NCBI GenBank assembly: GCA_900542555.1
Contig: UQNU01000074.1
Span: 1 to 7,058 of the forward strand
Direction of reading: 5' to 3'
DNA length: 7,058 nucleotides
Origin: an uncultured Collinsella sp.
Lineage (GTDB): Bacteria; Actinomycetota; Coriobacteriia; Coriobacteriales; Coriobacteriaceae
Shown here: one piece after another, positions 5,738-7,058 of the stretch
How the letters are laid out: each line of letters begins with the position of its first letter
Numbering within the stretch: position 1 is the stretch's first letter
Notes under the pieces: model-generated
Database searches by the model: none
Told to the model about the DNA's origin: nothing
The model's input: only the letters and a program-made list of their open reading frames with translations
Translations under genes and position numbers: made by a program

Positions 5738-6037
5738 TTAGACGAGCTTGATCTTCTCGATGTCCTTGCGCGAGGACTCGCGATACAGCGAGAACTTGCG
5801 GCCGATAACCTGAACGACCTCGGCGTGGCAGCGCTCAGCGAGCTCTTCGGCGGCTTCGCGGGCGGAAAGGCTGGAGCCATCGAGCACGGAGCACTTAACG
5901 AGCTCGTGCTTCTCCAGGTAGGCGACCGTCTGCTCGACGGTGCCCTCGTTGACATCGGACTTGCCGATGATGATGGCGGGGTTGAGGTGATGGGCCATGC
6001 TGCGAAGCTGCTTGACCTGGGCTCCTGTCAGTGCCAT
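5738..6037 (-). CDS. yhbY: YhbY-family RNA-binding protein (CRM domain)
   Basis: A 99-residue single CRS1-YhbY (CRM) domain protein. Family members bind pre-50S ribosomal particles and assist large-subunit assembly in the cytoplasm. The family pattern is clear: LTGAQVKQLRSMAHHLNP at the N-terminus, IIIGKSDVNEGTV (22-34) at the RNA-binding loop, LEKHELVKCSVLD (41-53), and the C-terminal AEVVQVIGRKFSLYR (72-86). The length is typical. The GxxG loop expected of CRM domains reads GKSD (25-28), so its second glycine is replaced by aspartate. The ATG at 6037 matches the family start; its ribosome site is weak (GCGAG, about five bases upstream). It converges on the large regulator with 69 bases between the stop codons. 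The methyltransferase upstream on the same strand ends 158 bases before this start. Confidence 0.93.
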   Translation of the reverse strand: MALTGAQVKQLRSMAHHLNPAIIIGKSDVNEGTVEQTVAYLEKHELVKCSVLDGSSLSAREAAEELAERCHAEVVQVIGRKFSLYRESSRKDIEKIKLV

Positions 6038-6195
6038 GGGTTCTCGCTTTCTATGTATGGGGCGCCCCGCGACGGGGCCTTAATCTACGTGAGCTGTCCC
6101 ACGATAGCGCAGGAACGGCGCGGTGTGGAGCGTGTTTGCCCAGTTCAAAAAGAATGCGGATGCCGAGCGGGTGGGCGGTGCGGGCTGCGAACAGG
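6038..6195 (-). promoter_or_regulatory. Intergenic leader of yhbY with a GC-rich hairpin
   Basis: This gap carries no gene that I can support. Nearest yhbY it holds a stable hairpin in which GCCCCG (6064-6069) pairs with CGGGGC (6073-6078) around a CGA loop, 27 bases from the yhbY start. No T-run follows on the minus strand, so it is more likely leader structure than a terminator. I could not identify a clear promoter; TATCGT within the stretch is a weak -10 candidate without a -35. Confidence 0.35.
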
Positions 6196-6921
6196 CTATG
6201 AGCTGGGCGCAGAGACCGGCTTCCATGCAATAAACGCCCAACGGACCTTGCGGACGTGGTCGAGCATGTAGCGTCCCTGCGGCACACCCTTGGAGCCCGG
6301 CTCACCGGCATGGGGGTTCTCAATCATGTGTTGGGCGATGTAGTCGCGCAGACGGTCGACCTTATCCTCGTTGCCGTGTCCGAGCATACGGGAGAAGTCC
6401 GTCACGCCTGCCTCGAGGCTATCGAAGGTATCGCGACGAGGTGATTCAAAGTACGTAACCTGCGGCAGGGCACCCATCTGAATGAGAATGTTAAAGGCAT
6501 ACACAAAGCCATTGCTGCAGGTAACGGAGGCACCGATAGCGTTCATCAAGTGCAGATCATAGCGCGGGCTGGAGTTGGCGACCATCGTGACAGCACAACG
6601 CCGACGAGCCGTACGATCAAGCTTGGCAAGCGCGCCTTTTAGATTGGTCGTCGTAACCGACCGACTGGCAAAGGCAACATCCACCGCCTTCGCGACCGGC
6701 CCAACCAAATCCCAATCATCATCCCAAGCAAGCTCAAGCGGCGTTATACGCCCCTCGAGCCCGTAGTGCTCAATGCCGGCATCAAGCGTGCCCAACATGG
6801 CAGGGGAAAAATCAGCGGCAATCACGGGATGTCCGTCTTGCGCAAGCGGAATAGCAATCGACCCAGCCCCACACCCCATATCAAGCACCGATTCACCAGG
6901 CTTTAACGCCAACAGCTTCAT
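6196..6921 (-). CDS. Class I SAM-dependent methyltransferase (true N-terminus probably upstream)
   Basis: From the ATG at 6921 to TAG at 6196-6198 the frame codes for 241 residues with a Rossmann-fold methyltransferase core. SAM-binding motif I is VLDMGCGAG (12-20), and the acidic end of strand 2 is AADFSPAML with Asp37. The order and spacing fit a small-molecule or tRNA-type class I enzyme, but the substrate cannot be told. The C-terminal half (about 130-241) has no motif I recognise. The ATG at 6921 is the only start codon in the open frame, yet in-frame sequence upstream (6922-7005) also looks like this protein: FEWDKRARHF and APYARDF immediately precede MKLLALKPGE, as in related methyltransferases. 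The annotated start is therefore probably an internal methionine. No ribosome site is seen before it. Whether the gene is intact, frameshifted near its 5' end or misassembled is open. Codon use is less biased than in glmM and nagB. Confidence 0.82.
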   Translation of the reverse strand: MKLLALKPGESVLDMGCGAGSIAIPLAQDGHPVIAADFSPAMLGTLDAGIEHYGLEGRITPLELAWDDDWDLVGPVAKAVDVAFASRSVTTTNLKGALAKLDRTARRRCAVTMVANSSPRYDLHLMNAIGASVTCSNGFVYAFNILIQMGALPQVTYFESPRRDTFDSLEAGVTDFSRMLGHGNEDKVDRLRDYIAQHMIENPHAGEPGSKGVPQGRYMLDHVRKVRWAFIAWKPVSAPSS

Positions 6922-7005
6922 AAAGTCTCGGGCATACGGAGCAGTCTCAAGCGGCCGAAAATGCCGAGCCCTTTTATCCCACTCAAAAGAATCATCAGCC
7001 CGCTG
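6922..7005 (-). other. In-frame upstream extension of the methyltransferase without a start codon
   Basis: Twenty-eight codons directly upstream and in frame read QRADDSFEWDKRARHF, then RPLETAPYARDF, before the ATG at 6921. This resembles the N-terminal helix that precedes motif I in this methyltransferase group. No ATG, GTG, TTG or CTG occurs in the segment, and TAA at 7006-7008 closes it. An ATG exists at 6993-6995 one base out of frame. One extra base in the TTTT run (+ strand AAAA, 6985-6988) would join it to the frame. Confidence 0.65.
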
Positions 7006-7021
7006 TTAGCGCCGGGCGATT

Positions 7022-7050
7022 TTAGCCGCTAATAGTCAAACTATTTTGAC
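7022..7050. promoter_or_regulatory. Cluster of three overlapping palindromes upstream of the methyltransferase
   Basis: TTAGC-C-GCTAA (7022-7032), AATAGT-CAA-ACTATT (7031-7045) and GTCAAA-CTAT-TTTGAC (7035-7050) are all perfect, with arms of five, six and six bases. Short-spacer palindromes next to a gene start are typical of repressor operators. On the minus strand TAAAAT (7019-7024) is a possible -10. The window ends eight bases further on, so the partner gene or promoter on the other side is not visible. Confidence 0.5.
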
Positions 7051-7058
7051 CAATCCCG

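Noticed and set aside
5705..6271. 188-codon plus-strand open frame over yhbY
   Set aside because: The minus strand encodes a well-conserved YhbY protein here, and the plus-strand translation has no recognisable family.

Overview
The window looks like a small assembled contig from a high-GC actinobacterium. The best fit is a Coriobacteriia gut bacterium such as Collinsella or a close relative. This rests on strongly GC3-biased housekeeping genes, a Gram-positive-type NagB, a stand-alone glucose-type EIIA, and a very large MalT-like regulator ending in a SARP/BTAD module. The genus is an inference from family resemblance, not from a search. The first 40 bases are not genomic: they are an Illumina Nextera adapter with the tail of an i5 index, so the left edge is a library artefact that cuts a gene.

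Layout. (1) At 41-651 (+) lies the C-terminal 203 codons of glmM. (2) At 723-1220 (+) is a stand-alone glucose-family PTS EIIA. (3) At 1221-1491 is a 271-base non-coding leader with several possible hairpins, followed by nagB at 1492-2220 (+) and a textbook intrinsic terminator at 2253-2280. (4) At 2281-2668 is a 388-base intergenic stretch with repeated CTTG-type heptads and inverted repeats. It precedes a 999-residue regulator at 2669-5668 (+). (5) A hairpin at 5667-5700 separates this gene from the convergent minus-strand yhbY (5738-6037). (6) A minus-strand class I SAM methyltransferase follows at 6196-6921. Its in-frame coding-like sequence continues upstream to 7005 with no start codon before a stop. 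(7) The last 40 bases hold three overlapping palindromes.

How the genes relate. GlmM and NagB act on opposite sides of glucosamine-6-phosphate: GlmM commits it to UDP-GlcNAc and cell-wall synthesis, and NagB sends it back to fructose-6-phosphate. A PTS phosphocarrier lies between them, so the left third reads as an amino-sugar/PTS locus. The large regulator is a signal-transduction ATPase with its DNA-binding domain at the C-terminus. Its ligand and targets cannot be read from the sequence, but the repeats in front of it suggest autoregulation or control of a neighbour. The right end (yhbY, methyltransferase) is ordinary accessory and housekeeping material apart from the unusual 5' end of the methyltransferase.
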